Positions 32,949-42,867 are shown, counted from the stretch's first letter. The stretch is DNA of 51,224 nt from an uncultured Oxalobacteraceae bacterium (GCA_946479255.1 CAMLFK010000008.1:1-51224), one strand, 5' to 3'. Translations and numbers: made by a program. Notes: generated by a model from the sequence alone, not told the origin.

Positions 32949-33716
32949 ATGAAAGCAGTCATTCTGGCCGGCGGCCTGGGTACGCGCATCAGCGAAGAGT
33001 CGCACCTGCGGCCCAAGCCGATGATCGAAATCGGCGGCAAGCCGATCCTCTGGCACATCATGAAGACCTATTCGCACTACGGCATCAACGAGTTCGTGAT
33101 CTGCCTGGGCTATCGCGGCTACGTCATCAAGGAGTACTTCGCCAACTACTTCCTCCACATGTCCGACGTCACCTTCGACATGGGCGAAAACACCATGGAA
33201 GTGCACCACCGCCACGCCGAGCCGTGGAAGGTCACCCTGGTCGATACCGGCCCCGATACCCTGACCGGCGGGCGCCTGAAGCGCGTGCGCGAGTATGTGG
33301 GGGACGATACCTTCTGCTTTACCTATGGCGACGGCGTCAGCGACCTCGATATCGGCGCCCAGATCGCCTTCCACCGCGCGCATGGCAAACTTGCCACGGT
33401 CACCGCTATCCAGCCGCCCGGCCGCTATGGCGCGCTCAATATCGAATCGGACTCGGTGCGCAGCTTCCAGGAGAAGCCGGCCGGCGACGGCGCATGGATC
33501 AACGGCGGCTTCTTCGTGCTGGAACCAAAAGTCATCGACTACATCGACGGCGACGACACCGGCTGGGAATCCACGCCGCTCGAGCGCCTGGCCGCGAAAG
33601 ACCAGTTGATGGCATACCAGCACGCCGGCTTCTGGCAGGCCATGGACACCCTGCGCGACAAGACCCAGCTGGAAGAACTGTGGCGCACCAGTCCACCGTG
33701 GAAGGTGTGGCGATGA
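32949..33716 (+). CDS. rfbF: Glucose-1-phosphate cytidylyltransferase
   Basis: A 255-residue nucleotidyltransferase, the usual RfbF length. It makes CDP-glucose from CTP and glucose-1-phosphate. The N-terminus has [13 protein letters not shown], the nucleotide-binding signature, followed by [18 protein letters not shown], characteristic of the cytidylyl branch. The ATG at 32949 has AAGGAG before it; the open frame upstream is noncoding. The stop overlaps the start of rfbG (ATGA), beginning a chain of coupled sugar genes. Confidence 0.92.
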   Translation: MKAVILAGGLGTRISEESHLRPKPMIEIGGKPILWHIMKTYSHYGINEFVICLGYRGYVIKEYFANYFLHMSDVTFDMGENTMEVHHRHAEPWKVTLVDTGPDTLTGGRLKRVREYVGDDTFCFTYGDGVSDLDIGAQIAFHRAHGKLATVTAIQPPGRYGALNIESDSVRSFQEKPAGDGAWINGGFFVLEPKVIDYIDGDDTGWESTPLERLAAKDQLMAYQHAGFWQAMDTLRDKTQLEELWRTSPPWKVWR

Positions 33717-34792
33717 CCCAGTTCGGCGGGACCTACCAGGGCCGCCGCGTGCTCGTCACCGGCCATACCGGTTTCAAGGGCAGCTGGCTGAGCCTGTGGC
33801 TGGAGCAGCTGGGCGCCAAAATGACCGGCGTGGCGCTGGCGCCCATCACCACGCCCAGCCACTGGAACCTGCTCGACCTGGACGTCAACAGCCGCACCAT
33901 CGACATCCGCGACCGCGCGGCGCTGGGCGGGGCCGTGGCTGAAGCCGAGCCGGAGATCGTGTTCCACCTGGCGGCCCAGCCGCTGGTGCGCCGCTCCTAC
34001 GTGGACCCGTGCGAGACCTGGTCGACCAATGTCATGGGCACGGTCAACCTGCTCGACGCCTGCCGCCACACCCCTGGCGTCAAGGCGGTGGTGGTGATCA
34101 CCACCGACAAATGCTATGAAAACCGCGAGTGGGCCTGGGGCTACCGCGAGAACGATGCGCTGGGCGGCTACGATCCGTACAGCGCCTCCAAGGCTGGGGC
34201 CGAACTGGTCACGGCCAGCTACCGCAGCGCCTTCTTCAAGCACGGCCACGGCCCGCTGGTGGCCAGCGCCCGCGCCGGCAATGTGATCGGCGGCGGCGAC
34301 TGGTCGGACGACCGCCTGATTCCCGACCTGGTGCGTGCGGTTGCGCGCGGCCAGTCGCTGGAGATCCGCTCGCCGCGCGCCACCCGCCCGTGGCAGCACG
34401 TGCTCGAGTCGCTCAGCGGCTACCTGCTGCTGGGCGAACGCCTGCTGGCCGGCGACGAAGCGTTCTCCGGCCCATATAACTTCGGCCCGGAACAGGAAGG
34501 CAACCGCAGCGTGGAAGATGTGCTGACCCGCCTGCGCTCGCATTGGCCGGAACTGGCCTGGAACGTGTCAAGCGCCGAACAGCCGCACGAAGCCAACCTG
34601 CTCTACCTCGACAGCGCCAAATCGCGCGGCCAGCTGCGCTGGCAGCCGGTGTGGGGCCTGGACAGCGCGCTCAAGGCCACCGCCGACTGGTACCGCGAGT
34701 TCTACGCCAGCGGCAATGCGGCCAGCCGCGAACAGCTGGCGCAGTACGTGGCCGCCGCGCGCGCGGCCGGCGTGCCCTGGGCCGCCGAATGA
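33713..34792 (+). CDS. rfbG: CDP-glucose 4,6-dehydratase
   Basis: A 359-residue short-chain dehydrogenase-type enzyme that turns CDP-glucose into CDP-4-keto-6-deoxyglucose. It has the NAD-binding [12 protein letters not shown], the catalytic YSASK (Tyr and Lys), [11 protein letters not shown], and the [11 protein letters not shown] motif typical of CDP-glucose dehydratases. Both ends overlap neighbours by ATGA. Its ketone product is the branch point for the four sugar-modifying genes that follow. Confidence 0.93.
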   Translation: MTQFGGTYQGRRVLVTGHTGFKGSWLSLWLEQLGAKMTGVALAPITTPSHWNLLDLDVNSRTIDIRDRAALGGAVAEAEPEIVFHLAAQPLVRRSYVDPCETWSTNVMGTVNLLDACRHTPGVKAVVVITTDKCYENREWAWGYRENDALGGYDPYSASKAGAELVTASYRSAFFKHGHGPLVASARAGNVIGGGDWSDDRLIPDLVRAVARGQSLEIRSPRATRPWQHVLESLSGYLLLGERLLAGDEAFSGPYNFGPEQEGNRSVEDVLTRLRSHWPELAWNVSSAEQPHEANLLYLDSAKSRGQLRWQPVWGLDSALKATADWYREFYASGNAASREQLAQYVAAARAAGVPWAAE

Positions 34793-35340
34793 AACTCAAC
34801 AATACGGCGCTGGCCGGGCTGATGGTGGCCGACACCACTTGCATGGGTGATGCGCGCGGCTCGTTCGCACGGCTGTTCTGCGCGCGCGAACTGGAAGCGC
34901 CGTTGGGCACGCGCCGCATCGCACAGGTCAACCAGTCGCACACGGCGGAACCGGGCACGGTGCGCGGCATGCATTTCCAGCGTGCGCCGCATGCCGAGAT
35001 GAAGCTGGTCCGCTGCCTGAAGGGACGCGTGTGGGACGTGGCGCTGGACCTGCGCGCCGGTTCGCCGACCTTCCTGCAGTGGCATGCCGAAGAGCTGAGC
35101 CCGGACAATGCACGCATGATGGTGATCCCCGAGGGTTTCGCGCACGGCTTCCAGGTACTGGAACCCGACAGCGAGCTGCTGTACCTGCACACCGAGTTTT
35201 ACACGCCCGCTTCAGAAGGTGGCGTCTGCTGCCTTGATCCGCGTATCGCCATCGACTGGCCTTTACCGGTTATCGGGCTGTCGCCGCGCGACGCCGGCCA
35301 TCCAATGCTTACCACCGATTTTTCAGGACTCGTCATATGA
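34789..35340 (+). CDS. RmlC-like sugar epimerase
   Basis: A 183-residue cupin related to dTDP-4-dehydrorhamnose 3,5-epimerase. The catalytic pair is conserved: H62 in RGMHFQ and Y132. Given its position after rfbG it probably epimerises CDP-4-keto-6-deoxyglucose at C3 and/or C5 instead of a dTDP sugar. Start and stop overlap neighbours by ATGA. Whether one or both carbons are epimerised cannot be read. Confidence 0.85.
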   Translation: MKLNNTALAGLMVADTTCMGDARGSFARLFCARELEAPLGTRRIAQVNQSHTAEPGTVRGMHFQRAPHAEMKLVRCLKGRVWDVALDLRAGSPTFLQWHAEELSPDNARMMVIPEGFAHGFQVLEPDSELLYLHTEFYTPASEGGVCCLDPRIAIDWPLPVIGLSPRDAGHPMLTTDFSGLVI

Positions 35341-36560
35341 ACTGCCGCCACTGCAGCAATCCGCTCGAACACGTGTTCCTCGACCTGGGCTTCGCGCCGC
35401 CGTCGAACGCCTACCTGACCGCTGCCGACCTGGCGCGCCCGGAGCGCTACTATCCGCTCAAGCTGTTCGTGTGCGATGCCTGCTGGCTGGTGCAGACCGA
35501 CGACTATACCGAGGCCGATGAGCTGTTTTCCAGCGAATACGCCTACTTTTCGTCGACTTCAACCGGCTGGCTGGAGCACGCCAAGCGCTACGCCGGCATG
35601 ATGACCGAGCGCCTTGGCCTGACCGCCAGCAGCCACGTCATCGAACTTGCCTCCAATGACGGCTACCTGCTGAAGAACTTCGTGGCCGCCGGCATCCCCT
35701 GCCTGGGCGTGGAGCCGACCGCCAGCACCGCCGCCGCCGCCGAGGCGCTGGGCATTCCGGTGCTGCGCGAGTTCTTCGGCGAGCAATTGGGCAAGCGCCT
35801 GGCGCGTGAGGGCAAGCAGGCCGACCTCATCGCAGGTAACAACGTCTACGCGCACGTCCCTGACATCAACGACTTCACGCGCGGGATCACCGCTGCCTTG
35901 AAAGAAGGCGGCACCGTCACGCTGGAGTTCCCGCACCTGATGCGCCTGCTGGAGTTCAACCAGTTCGACACCGTCTATCACGAGCACTTCTCTTACCTGT
36001 CGCTCACCACCGTGGCGCGCATCTTTGAAGCGGCCGGCCTGCGCGTGTGCGATGTGGAAGAGCTGCCGACCCACGGCGGCAGCCTGCGGGTGTTCGGCTG
36101 CCATGCGGCGGACGCCCGCGCGGCCACGCCGGCGGTGGCGGGCATGCTGGAAGAAGAAGGCAGGCGCGGCATGCGCAGTCTGGCCGCCTACGAAGGCTTC
36201 CAGGCGCGCGCCGACCAGGTCAAGGATGGCCTGCTGAGCTTTTTGATCGAGCAAAAACGATTGGGTAAAACCGTGGCCGCTTACGGCGCCGCGGCCAAGG
36301 GAAACACACTGCTCAACTACGGCGGCGTCAAGCCCGACCTGCTGCCCTTCGTGTGCGACGCGGCAGCGGCCAAGCAGAACAAGTTCATGCCGGGCAGTCA
36401 TATCCCGATCCTGCACCCGAGCGCGCTGGCCGAGCGCCGGCCCGACTACGTGGTGATCCTGCCATGGAATATCGCCGCCGAGGTGCGCCAGCAGAACGCC
36501 GCACTGGCCGCCCTGGGAACCCGCTTCGTGACCGCCGTGCCGCAGCTGGAGATCACATGA
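35337..36560 (+). CDS. Sugar C-methyltransferase (three-domain type)
   Basis: A 407-residue SAM-dependent methyltransferase. The N-terminal zinc-binding motif has CRHC (residues 3-6) and a second pair CDAC. The SAM site is HVIELASNDGYLLKNF, and a C-terminal domain contains YGAAAKGNTLLNY. This layout is that of NDP-4-ketosugar C3-methyltransferases such as TylC3/TcaB9. It would add a methyl branch beside the 4-keto group of the CDP sugar before amination. Overlaps by ATGA on both sides. Confidence 0.87.
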   Translation: MNCRHCSNPLEHVFLDLGFAPPSNAYLTAADLARPERYYPLKLFVCDACWLVQTDDYTEADELFSSEYAYFSSTSTGWLEHAKRYAGMMTERLGLTASSHVIELASNDGYLLKNFVAAGIPCLGVEPTASTAAAAEALGIPVLREFFGEQLGKRLAREGKQADLIAGNNVYAHVPDINDFTRGITAALKEGGTVTLEFPHLMRLLEFNQFDTVYHEHFSYLSLTTVARIFEAAGLRVCDVEELPTHGGSLRVFGCHAADARAATPAVAGMLEEEGRRGMRSLAAYEGFQARADQVKDGLLSFLIEQKRLGKTVAAYGAAAKGNTLLNYGGVKPDLLPFVCDAAAAKQNKFMPGSHIPILHPSALAERRPDYVVILPWNIAAEVRQQNAALAALGTRFVTAVPQLEIT

Positions 36561-37675
36561 ACGCGCGCATCCACTACACAAAGCCGTCGATTACCGAACG
36601 CGAGGTCGCCTATGCGACCGATGCCGCCGCCACCGGCTGGGGCGAGAAGTGCTACGACTACCTGACCCGCTTCGAGAACGCCTTCCGCGAACACCTGGGT
36701 TCAGGCCATGCGATCGCCACCTCCAGCTGCACCGGCGCCCTGCATATGGGCATGGCGGCGCTGGGCATCGGCGAAGGCGATGAAGTCATCCTGGCGGACA
36801 CCAACTGGATCGCCTCGGCCGCGCCCATCGTGCACCTGAAAGCCAAGCCGGTCTTCGTCGACGTTTTGCCGGACACCTGGTGCCTGGACCCGGCCAAGGT
36901 CGAAGCGGCCATCACGCCGCGCACCAAGGCCATCCTTGCGGTGCACATTTACGGCAACCTGTGTGATATGGACCGCCTGCTGGAGATCGGCAAGCGCCAT
37001 AACATCCCGGTCATCGAAGACGCCGCCGAAGCCATCGGCTCGGTATGGAAAGAGGGCCGGCGCGCCGGGTCGATGGGCGCGTTTGGTGCTTTTTCCTTCC
37101 ATGGCACCAAGACGATTACCACCGGCGAAGGCGGCATGTTCGTGACCAGCGACGCGGCCCTGTACGAAAAGGTGCTGACCCTATCGAACCACGGCCGCGC
37201 GCGCGGGCAGACCAAGCAGTTCTGGCCCGACATGGTGGGTTTCAAGTACAAGATGTCCAACATCCAGGCGGCGCTGGGCCTCGGCCAGATCGAGCGGGTT
37301 GAAGAGCTGAGCGCGCGCAAGCGCGCCATCCTCGATTATTACAAGCAGGCCCTGGCACACATCCCGTCGATCAGCATGAACCCGCAGTACGAGGGAACCG
37401 TGAACGGCGCCTGGATGCCGACCGCCGTGTTCGACCGTGCCTCGGGCATCACGCGCGAAAAGCTGCAGGCCGCTTTCGCCGCCAAAAATATCGACGCGCG
37501 CGTGTTCTTCCATCCGCTGTCGTCGCTGCCCTCGTTCGAGGCGCGGCGCGACAATGCCAACGCCTGGGATTTGCCGGAGCGGGCGATCAACCTTCCGTCC
37601 TATCATGACCTCGCCGACGCCGAGCAGGACATCGTGGTGGGCGTCATCACAGACCTCGTCGCCCAGCATGGATAA
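36557..37675 (+). CDS. DegT/DnrJ/EryC1-family sugar aminotransferase
   Basis: A 372-residue PLP enzyme. The cofactor Lys is K185 in FSFHGTKTITTGEGG, so it is a true aminotransferase and not a ColD/RfbH-type dehydrase, where this Lys is His. The PLP-binding Asp lies in VIEDAAEAIG. The closest type is the C4-aminating group (perosamine-synthase-like). It would convert the 4-keto group of the CDP sugar to an amine. Its last eight bases overlap the next gene. Confidence 0.9.
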   Translation: MNARIHYTKPSITEREVAYATDAAATGWGEKCYDYLTRFENAFREHLGSGHAIATSSCTGALHMGMAALGIGEGDEVILADTNWIASAAPIVHLKAKPVFVDVLPDTWCLDPAKVEAAITPRTKAILAVHIYGNLCDMDRLLEIGKRHNIPVIEDAAEAIGSVWKEGRRAGSMGAFGAFSFHGTKTITTGEGGMFVTSDAALYEKVLTLSNHGRARGQTKQFWPDMVGFKYKMSNIQAALGLGQIERVEELSARKRAILDYYKQALAHIPSISMNPQYEGTVNGAWMPTAVFDRASGITREKLQAAFAAKNIDARVFFHPLSSLPSFEARRDNANAWDLPERAINLPSYHDLADAEQDIVVGVITDLVAQHG

Positions 37676-38333
37676 GGAAGTGCGCGCATGGAAGGCCAAC
37701 ACCGACCCGGCCACGCGGCTGGTGCTGGCGGTGCGCAATCGCGAGGGCGAGCGTATCGGTTCGCTGCAGCTGATCGACCGCGCGCTGGCCCGGGAGCCTT
37801 CCACCGCCGTGGCGATGACGCAATGGCGCCAGCGCTTCATGGGCGCTTTCCTCACCCAGTTCGAGGCGAGCAGCGAGCGCACCGCCGCCTGGCTGGAACG
37901 GGTGGTGCTGCCGAGCGGCGACCGCATGCTGTTCCTGATGTGCGCGGCCGACGGCACGCCGGTCGGCAATCTCGGCATCTGCAATCTGCGGGAGCGTTCA
38001 GGCGAAGTCGATAACGTGCTGCGCGGCGAGCGCACGGGCGACCCGCGCCTGGCTTACTACTGCCAGCTGGCGATGCTGGACTGGATGTTCGGCACCCTCG
38101 GCTTCGATGAGGCCAGCCTGCACGTATTTTCGAATAATGAGCGCGCCGTCAGGCTGTACGAAGAAGTCGGCTTTGCCGTCACCCGGACGATCCCGCTGAG
38201 CCGCCGCAGCAGTCCCGGCCTGGTCGAGTACCTGCCCGATTCGGCCGAGGGCGAGCCGGTCGATTTCAGCTACCTGCGCATGGCGATCAGCCGCGAACTG
38301 TTTGCGCAGCGCCACCCATGGGTGAGCGCATGA
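37668..38333 (+). CDS. GNAT-family N-acyltransferase
   Basis: A 221-residue acyl-CoA-dependent transferase. The GNAT fold shows in VGNLGICNLRER (beta strand with adjacent loop) and the C-terminal NNERAVRLYEEVGFAV motif, a classic GNAT ending. The N-terminal half is longer than usual. Set between an aminotransferase and a second acyltransferase, it most likely acylates the new sugar amine. It starts eight bases before the aminotransferase stop. Confidence 0.82.
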   Translation: MDKEVRAWKANTDPATRLVLAVRNREGERIGSLQLIDRALAREPSTAVAMTQWRQRFMGAFLTQFEASSERTAAWLERVVLPSGDRMLFLMCAADGTPVGNLGICNLRERSGEVDNVLRGERTGDPRLAYYCQLAMLDWMFGTLGFDEASLHVFSNNERAVRLYEEVGFAVTRTIPLSRRSSPGLVEYLPDSAEGEPVDFSYLRMAISRELFAQRHPWVSA

Positions 38334-38968
38334 GCTACGCAGCCATGCTGGCGCGCCTGGTTGAACGCCAGGTGGACAGCCTGTTCCCGGACTTCGAACG
38401 CGGCTTCATGCTCGATGCGGCGCACGTGGCCACCGCGCTGGCCCGCACCGACCGCTGCGTTGCGCGCACGCTGAACTACAATCGCGAGCATTTCGACCAT
38501 CTGGTGTCGGGCCAGTACGCGACCTTCCTGTACTACCTTGCCAACAGCATGTTCAAGGGCGGCGCCGACAAGCGCGACGTCACCCGCGTGTTTTTGGTGA
38601 ACAAAGCCCTGAACGGTATCGACCTGTTCTACGAGATCGAAATGCCGGAGGTGTTCCTGATCGGGCACACGGTCGGCATGGTGTTCGCCAAGGCGAGCTA
38701 CGGCGACTACTGCATCTTCCACCAGGGCTGCACGGTCGGACGCAACCAGCTCGACCGCCCTACCCTGGAGCGCGGGGTGATCATGTACCCCAACTCGTCG
38801 ATCGTCGGCGCCTGCCACGTGCGCGAGAACACCGTACTGTCGCTCGGCGTCCAGCTGCTCAACACCGACACGCCCGGTAACTGCATCGTCTTCCCCGGGG
38901 AGCACGGCAAGGTCGTGTTCAAGCCCATCACCGAATACTATGCCGACCGCTACCTGGTGCGCGCATGA
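38330..38968 (+). CDS. Hexapeptide-repeat (left-handed beta-helix) acyltransferase
   Basis: A 212-residue protein. The C-terminal half has hexapeptide-like turns (IGHTVGMVFAK, then YCIFHQGCTVGRN and GVIMYPNSSIVG) with a likely catalytic His in IFHQG, resembling serine acetyltransferases. The N-terminal half is helical. ATG at 38330 overlaps the GNAT stop (ATGA); an in-frame ATG at 38318 is less likely. It may O- or N-acylate the cluster's sugar. Confidence 0.75.
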   Translation: MSYAAMLARLVERQVDSLFPDFERGFMLDAAHVATALARTDRCVARTLNYNREHFDHLVSGQYATFLYYLANSMFKGGADKRDVTRVFLVNKALNGIDLFYEIEMPEVFLIGHTVGMVFAKASYGDYCIFHQGCTVGRNQLDRPTLERGVIMYPNSSIVGACHVRENTVLSLGVQLLNTDTPGNCIVFPGEHGKVVFKPITEYYADRYLVRA

Positions 38969-38998
38969 ATAACGAATAACGAAATAGCAAAGGCCTGC

Positions 38999-40165
38999 AT
39001 GAAACGCCCTCTTCTCTCCATCGTGATCCCGACGCGCGAGCGTGCCAGTGTGCTGCAGTACACGCTCGAAACCGTGCTGACCCTGAAGAATCCTGACTTC
39101 GAGATCATCGTCTGCGATAACGTCTCGACCGACGGCACGCGCGAGGTGGTGCAGCGCTTTTCCGACCCGCGCCTGAAGTATTCGTGCTCGGACTCGCGCC
39201 TGACCATGCCGCAGAATTTCGAGCGCGGCTTGAAGCTCGCCACCGGCGAATTCGTCATGACCATCGGCGACGACGACCTGCTGATTGAAGAGAACGTCGA
39301 GCTGGCCCTGGCCAGCGCCGCGCGCACGGGCGCGGACCTGATCTACTGGAACCGCGCCGTGTTCTACTGGGGCAGCTATCCCGACACCACCCAGAACGGC
39401 GCCTTCATGATCCCCAACGGGCGCGGCGCCTTCCCGGTCGATACCCGCACCCTGCTCACCACCGCATATCGCGGGCTGGTGTCGTACCAGTACCTGCCGA
39501 GCGTGTATAACAGCCTGTGCCGCCGCTCGGTGCTGGAGCGCTACTACTCCTTCCTGCACGGGCAGTACTTCCCTGAATATGTGGTGTCGGTGGACGTATT
39601 CTCGTCGCTGACCCTGTCGGCGCTGAACCCGGTCACCTACTACCAGGAGTCGCCGGCTTCGCTGTCGGGCATCTCCAAGCACTCGAACGGCATGTCGCTG
39701 CATAATGGCGGCGCCGAGGCGGTCACCTTCGCCAAGGAGCTGGGCTACGAAGCGAGCAAGTACATGATGCCGGAAGCGTACCGCGGCAAGATCGAGCCGG
39801 TCACCAACCAGGGCATCATGCAGCTTAGTATCATGGCCGACTTCTATTCGCTGGCCGAGCGGGTGCTCAAGTACACCGATACCGCCGCTCCGGCGCTCGA
39901 CAAGCTGGCCGAGGCCTGCCTGCGCCAGCTTCACGCCGACAAGCACATCGTGATCGCGCCCGACGCCCACGAGTACCAGGCCATGCTGGCCCTGGATGAG
40001 GCGCGCTTTCCGATCGTGCGCGAAGACATGCTGACCTGGTTCTTCCGCCTGTGGAGCATTCCTTCGCCTTCGTACTACGCCGGGCGCTTCGACGGCGACA
40101 GCGCCACCGTGCGCGACCTGCACATCCACCTGACCAGCATCGGCTACAACAAGGCGCCGGTCTGA
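38999..40165 (+). CDS. Family 2 glycosyltransferase
   Basis: A 388-residue GT-A enzyme. It opens LLSIVIPTRERASVLQYTLE, has CDNVSTDGT, and the metal-binding triad is GDDDL. The C-terminal 180 residues are a helical extension not typical of short GT2 proteins. It probably transfers a sugar of the cluster to a glycan or protein acceptor in the cytoplasm. AAAGG lies ahead of the ATG. Confidence 0.88.
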   Translation: MKRPLLSIVIPTRERASVLQYTLETVLTLKNPDFEIIVCDNVSTDGTREVVQRFSDPRLKYSCSDSRLTMPQNFERGLKLATGEFVMTIGDDDLLIEENVELALASAARTGADLIYWNRAVFYWGSYPDTTQNGAFMIPNGRGAFPVDTRTLLTTAYRGLVSYQYLPSVYNSLCRRSVLERYYSFLHGQYFPEYVVSVDVFSSLTLSALNPVTYYQESPASLSGISKHSNGMSLHNGGAEAVTFAKELGYEASKYMMPEAYRGKIEPVTNQGIMQLSIMADFYSLAERVLKYTDTAAPALDKLAEACLRQLHADKHIVIAPDAHEYQAMLALDEARFPIVREDMLTWFFRLWSIPSPSYYAGRFDGDSATVRDLHIHLTSIGYNKAPV

Positions 40166-40166
40166 G

Positions 40167-41120
40167 ATGACGATCGCCGCCTCCATCCTGTTCGACACTG
40201 CCTATACCGAGCCGGCGCTGGTCACGGCCTTTGAGCTGATGGACAAGTACCCGACGCTGCACAGGGTCTACTTCATCCTGATCCACGACGACACCGAGGA
40301 CGACCGCGAAGCCGCGCTGATCCTGCAGCACTTCTGCCTGCGCTTCAACCAGGACCGCCCCGACTTCTTCCAGGCGATCACGGTCAAGAACGCGGTCGGC
40401 ACCTTCGTGTCGCGCCACTTCTCGGCCGCCATCATCTACAAGGGCATCGTGGCGTCCCTGCTGGCGCACGAGCCGTTCATCCTCAACATCGACGCCGGGA
40501 TCCTGCCCGGCGACCGTTTCGATGGCTTCCTGCGCGATATCGATGCGCGCCTGTGCCAGCAGCCGGGCGAGTGGGTGGTGGCGGCGCACAACCAGTCACC
40601 CGAAGGACGCATTCCGCCGGCGCTGCGCACGCTCGAACACCATCCGCGCTATCCGGCCGGCGGCATGCTGCTCTACCACACGGCCAACTACAACAAGAGC
40701 AACTGGCGTATGCGCTTCATGGAGCTGTTCACCCAGGCGCGCGAGGTGCTGGCCTATGCCGAGCAGGAGCTGATCTGCCTGATCGCGCGCGGCCCCGAGC
40801 TGGCCGATCTGCCCGGCGGCGAGGCTCGCGTCACGCCCTTCCTGAAGCCCGACACCTTCAAGAACGGCGAAGCGCTGCTAACCGAGGCCGATGCGCGCAA
40901 CTGCCTGTTCTTTAAATTCATCGGCAGCATGAAGCCGTGGAAGTACTGGGTGCTCGACCCCAACAAGGCGCTGTGGACCAGCCGCCGCGCCAAGCTGCAG
41001 GAACACTTTCCTTTGCGCACCATCTCGCTGATCCACAAGCAGCGCGAACTGGTGACCAACGAAGGCTTCAAAAACGAGTTCCTGGAAGCATTTGATTCCT
41101 GGACAGAACTGCCCCGCTAG
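40167..41120 (+). CDS. GT8-like glycosyltransferase, tandem copy 1
   Basis: A 317-residue protein opening MTIAASILFDTAYTEPALVT. It has a GT8-like centre (FILNIDAGILPGD) and the C-terminal motif FFKFIGSMKPWKYW, which parallels the HFxGxxKPW signature of LgtC-type enzymes. The usual DxD metal site reads DAG, so metal use may differ. The next gene is a paralogue with the same motifs. It follows the GT2 stop by one base. Donor and acceptor are unknown. Confidence 0.75.
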   Translation: MTIAASILFDTAYTEPALVTAFELMDKYPTLHRVYFILIHDDTEDDREAALILQHFCLRFNQDRPDFFQAITVKNAVGTFVSRHFSAAIIYKGIVASLLAHEPFILNIDAGILPGDRFDGFLRDIDARLCQQPGEWVVAAHNQSPEGRIPPALRTLEHHPRYPAGGMLLYHTANYNKSNWRMRFMELFTQAREVLAYAEQELICLIARGPELADLPGGEARVTPFLKPDTFKNGEALLTEADARNCLFFKFIGSMKPWKYWVLDPNKALWTSRRAKLQEHFPLRTISLIHKQRELVTNEGFKNEFLEAFDSWTELPR

Positions 41121-41302
41121 CATAGATTGGCCGTCTTCATGACGCGATTGCGCAAACAGGACTAGCTTCCTGGTGCTGATCGGCACTATGATTTGCCCAG
41201 GCATGGCACAGACTGTGACGATTCTTTTCGTCAATTCGTTCACTGCAAGGATTCTCTCTTGAAGACAAGGTTCGCCAATACATTGCAACAAGGCGGTAAG
41301 GC

Positions 41303-42277
41303 ATGACGCTTGCCGCCAGCATTCTGTTTGACGCCGCCTATGTGGAGGCGGCGCTGGTGACCGCCTACGAACTGCGCAATCAGCGTGATGTATTGCACCG
41401 TGTACACCTTGTGCTGCTGACCGCGGCCGAACCGGACGCCGACGACATCGAGGCCGCGGCTATCGTCCAGCAGTTCTGCGCGCAGTTCAATGACGAACAG
41501 GCCTTCTACTCCGGCATCACCATCCCCAACAGCATCCCGGCCTTCCAGGTCGACCATTTCAGCAATTCGATCGTCTACAAGGCGCTGCTGCCGACCATGC
41601 TTGGCTTCGAGCCCTACCTGGTCAATATCGACGCCGGAATCCTGCCGGGCGAACGCATGGGCGACTTTTTGCGCGAAGTCGAGCAGCGCTTCTGCGCGCC
41701 CGGCACGGACCAGGGCTGGATCATCGGCGCCCACTGCGTCGAGAACAAGGACCTGATGCCCGCCAAACTGGCCGGGCTGCCCGCCAATCCGCTCTACCCG
41801 GCCGGTAACGTCCTGCTGTTCAATACTGCCCAGTACCTGGCCTCGTACTTCAGCCAGCGCCTGCTGCACTTCTACGGCCAGCTGGTCGAGCACCTTGAAT
41901 ACGCCGAGCAGGAACTGATCTGCCTGACCGCCACCGGCGGCGAACTGGTCGCCCTGCCGCGCGCCGATGAGCGCATCACGCCCTTCCTCAACATGGACGT
42001 CCTGGCCGGCATGGCCCCGCCGCTGCCCGCCAACAGCACCGAGGACTGCGTGTTCTTCAAGTTCGTCGGTGGCTTGAAGCCGTGGAAGTACTGGGTGCTC
42101 GACCCGAACAAAGTGCTGTTCACCCGCCGCCGCGCCGCGCTCGAAGCGCACTTTGGGCTGCGCGGCTGGGAGCTGGTGCGGCGCCACCGCCACGCGGTCC
42201 AGCACCACGAACACTACCGCGTGCTGTTCCTCGAATTTTATGAACGCTATATGAGTGCACAAGGCACCACCCACTGA
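41303..42277 (+). CDS. GT8-like glycosyltransferase, tandem copy 2
   Basis: A 324-residue paralogue of the preceding gene, collinear over its length. Shared blocks are AASILFDAAY, LVNIDAGILPGE, EYAEQELICL, ITPFLNMD and FFKFVGGLKPWKYWVLDPNK. The two have diverged widely elsewhere, so the duplication is not recent and different acceptors or linkages are likely. A 182-base gap without a gene separates them, unusual in this tight cluster. Confidence 0.75.
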   Translation: MTLAASILFDAAYVEAALVTAYELRNQRDVLHRVHLVLLTAAEPDADDIEAAAIVQQFCAQFNDEQAFYSGITIPNSIPAFQVDHFSNSIVYKALLPTMLGFEPYLVNIDAGILPGERMGDFLREVEQRFCAPGTDQGWIIGAHCVENKDLMPAKLAGLPANPLYPAGNVLLFNTAQYLASYFSQRLLHFYGQLVEHLEYAEQELICLTATGGELVALPRADERITPFLNMDVLAGMAPPLPANSTEDCVFFKFVGGLKPWKYWVLDPNKVLFTRRRAALEAHFGLRGWELVRRHRHAVQHHEHYRVLFLEFYERYMSAQGTTH

Positions 42278-42294
42278 TCCCAGGAGACAGCAAG

Positions 42295-42867
42295 ATGCTA
42301 GGAAGTTCCGCCAATTCGTTCGACCCGGTCATGCGCCAGCTGGTCAACATGATCAATCCGCAGCGCATTCTCGAACTGGGCTGCGGGCGCGGCAAGTTCG
42401 GCGAGATGCTGCAGCAGCGCGGCGCCCCGGTGTCGATCAAGGCGGTGCAGAAGATCTTCTCCGAGCAGGATGTGCCGCAGTTGCAGGCGCGCGGCTACGA
42501 GCAGGTAATCGACGCCGACATCATGAACTACTACCGCGAAGGCTTCGACGAGAACTACGACATGATCGTCGCGCTCGACGTGATCGAGCACTTCCTGCTG
42601 TCCGACGTTATGTCGATCATTAACTTCTCGCTGTACCGCGCCGACTACATGCTGCTGGTCTGGCCCTCGGCCCACCCGCAGTCGGCCGACACCAGCCCGT
42701 TCGACCGCCACCGCGCCTCGTTCGAACTGCGCGACCTGTCGGACAAGTTCGACGTGGTGTTTTACTCGCAGACCGGGTTCGCCCAGATGAACTGCGTGCA
42801 CCGCTATCACGTCGCGCTGCTGCGCGGCTTCATGAACGTTAAAACTCTGCCGCCTTTCGCTGGCTGA
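42295..42867 (+). CDS. Class I SAM-dependent methyltransferase
   Basis: A 190-residue methyltransferase with motif I ILELGCGRGKFGEML and an acidic-loop segment DMIVALDVIEHFL. It is short and lacks extra domains. AGGAGA precedes the ATG. Its place among glycosyltransferases suggests O-methylation of a sugar or capping of a glycan chain; there is no direct evidence for the acceptor. Confidence 0.8.
   Translation: MLGSSANSFDPVMRQLVNMINPQRILELGCGRGKFGEMLQQRGAPVSIKAVQKIFSEQDVPQLQARGYEQVIDADIMNYYREGFDENYDMIVALDVIEHFLLSDVMSIINFSLYRADYMLLVWPSAHPQSADTSPFDRHRASFELRDLSDKFDVVFYSQTGFAQMNCVHRYHVALLRGFMNVKTLPPFAG

Noticed and set aside
36557..37675. RfbH/ColD-type 3-dehydrase
   Set aside because: The PLP-binding Lys is present at residue 185, whereas those dehydrases carry His there.
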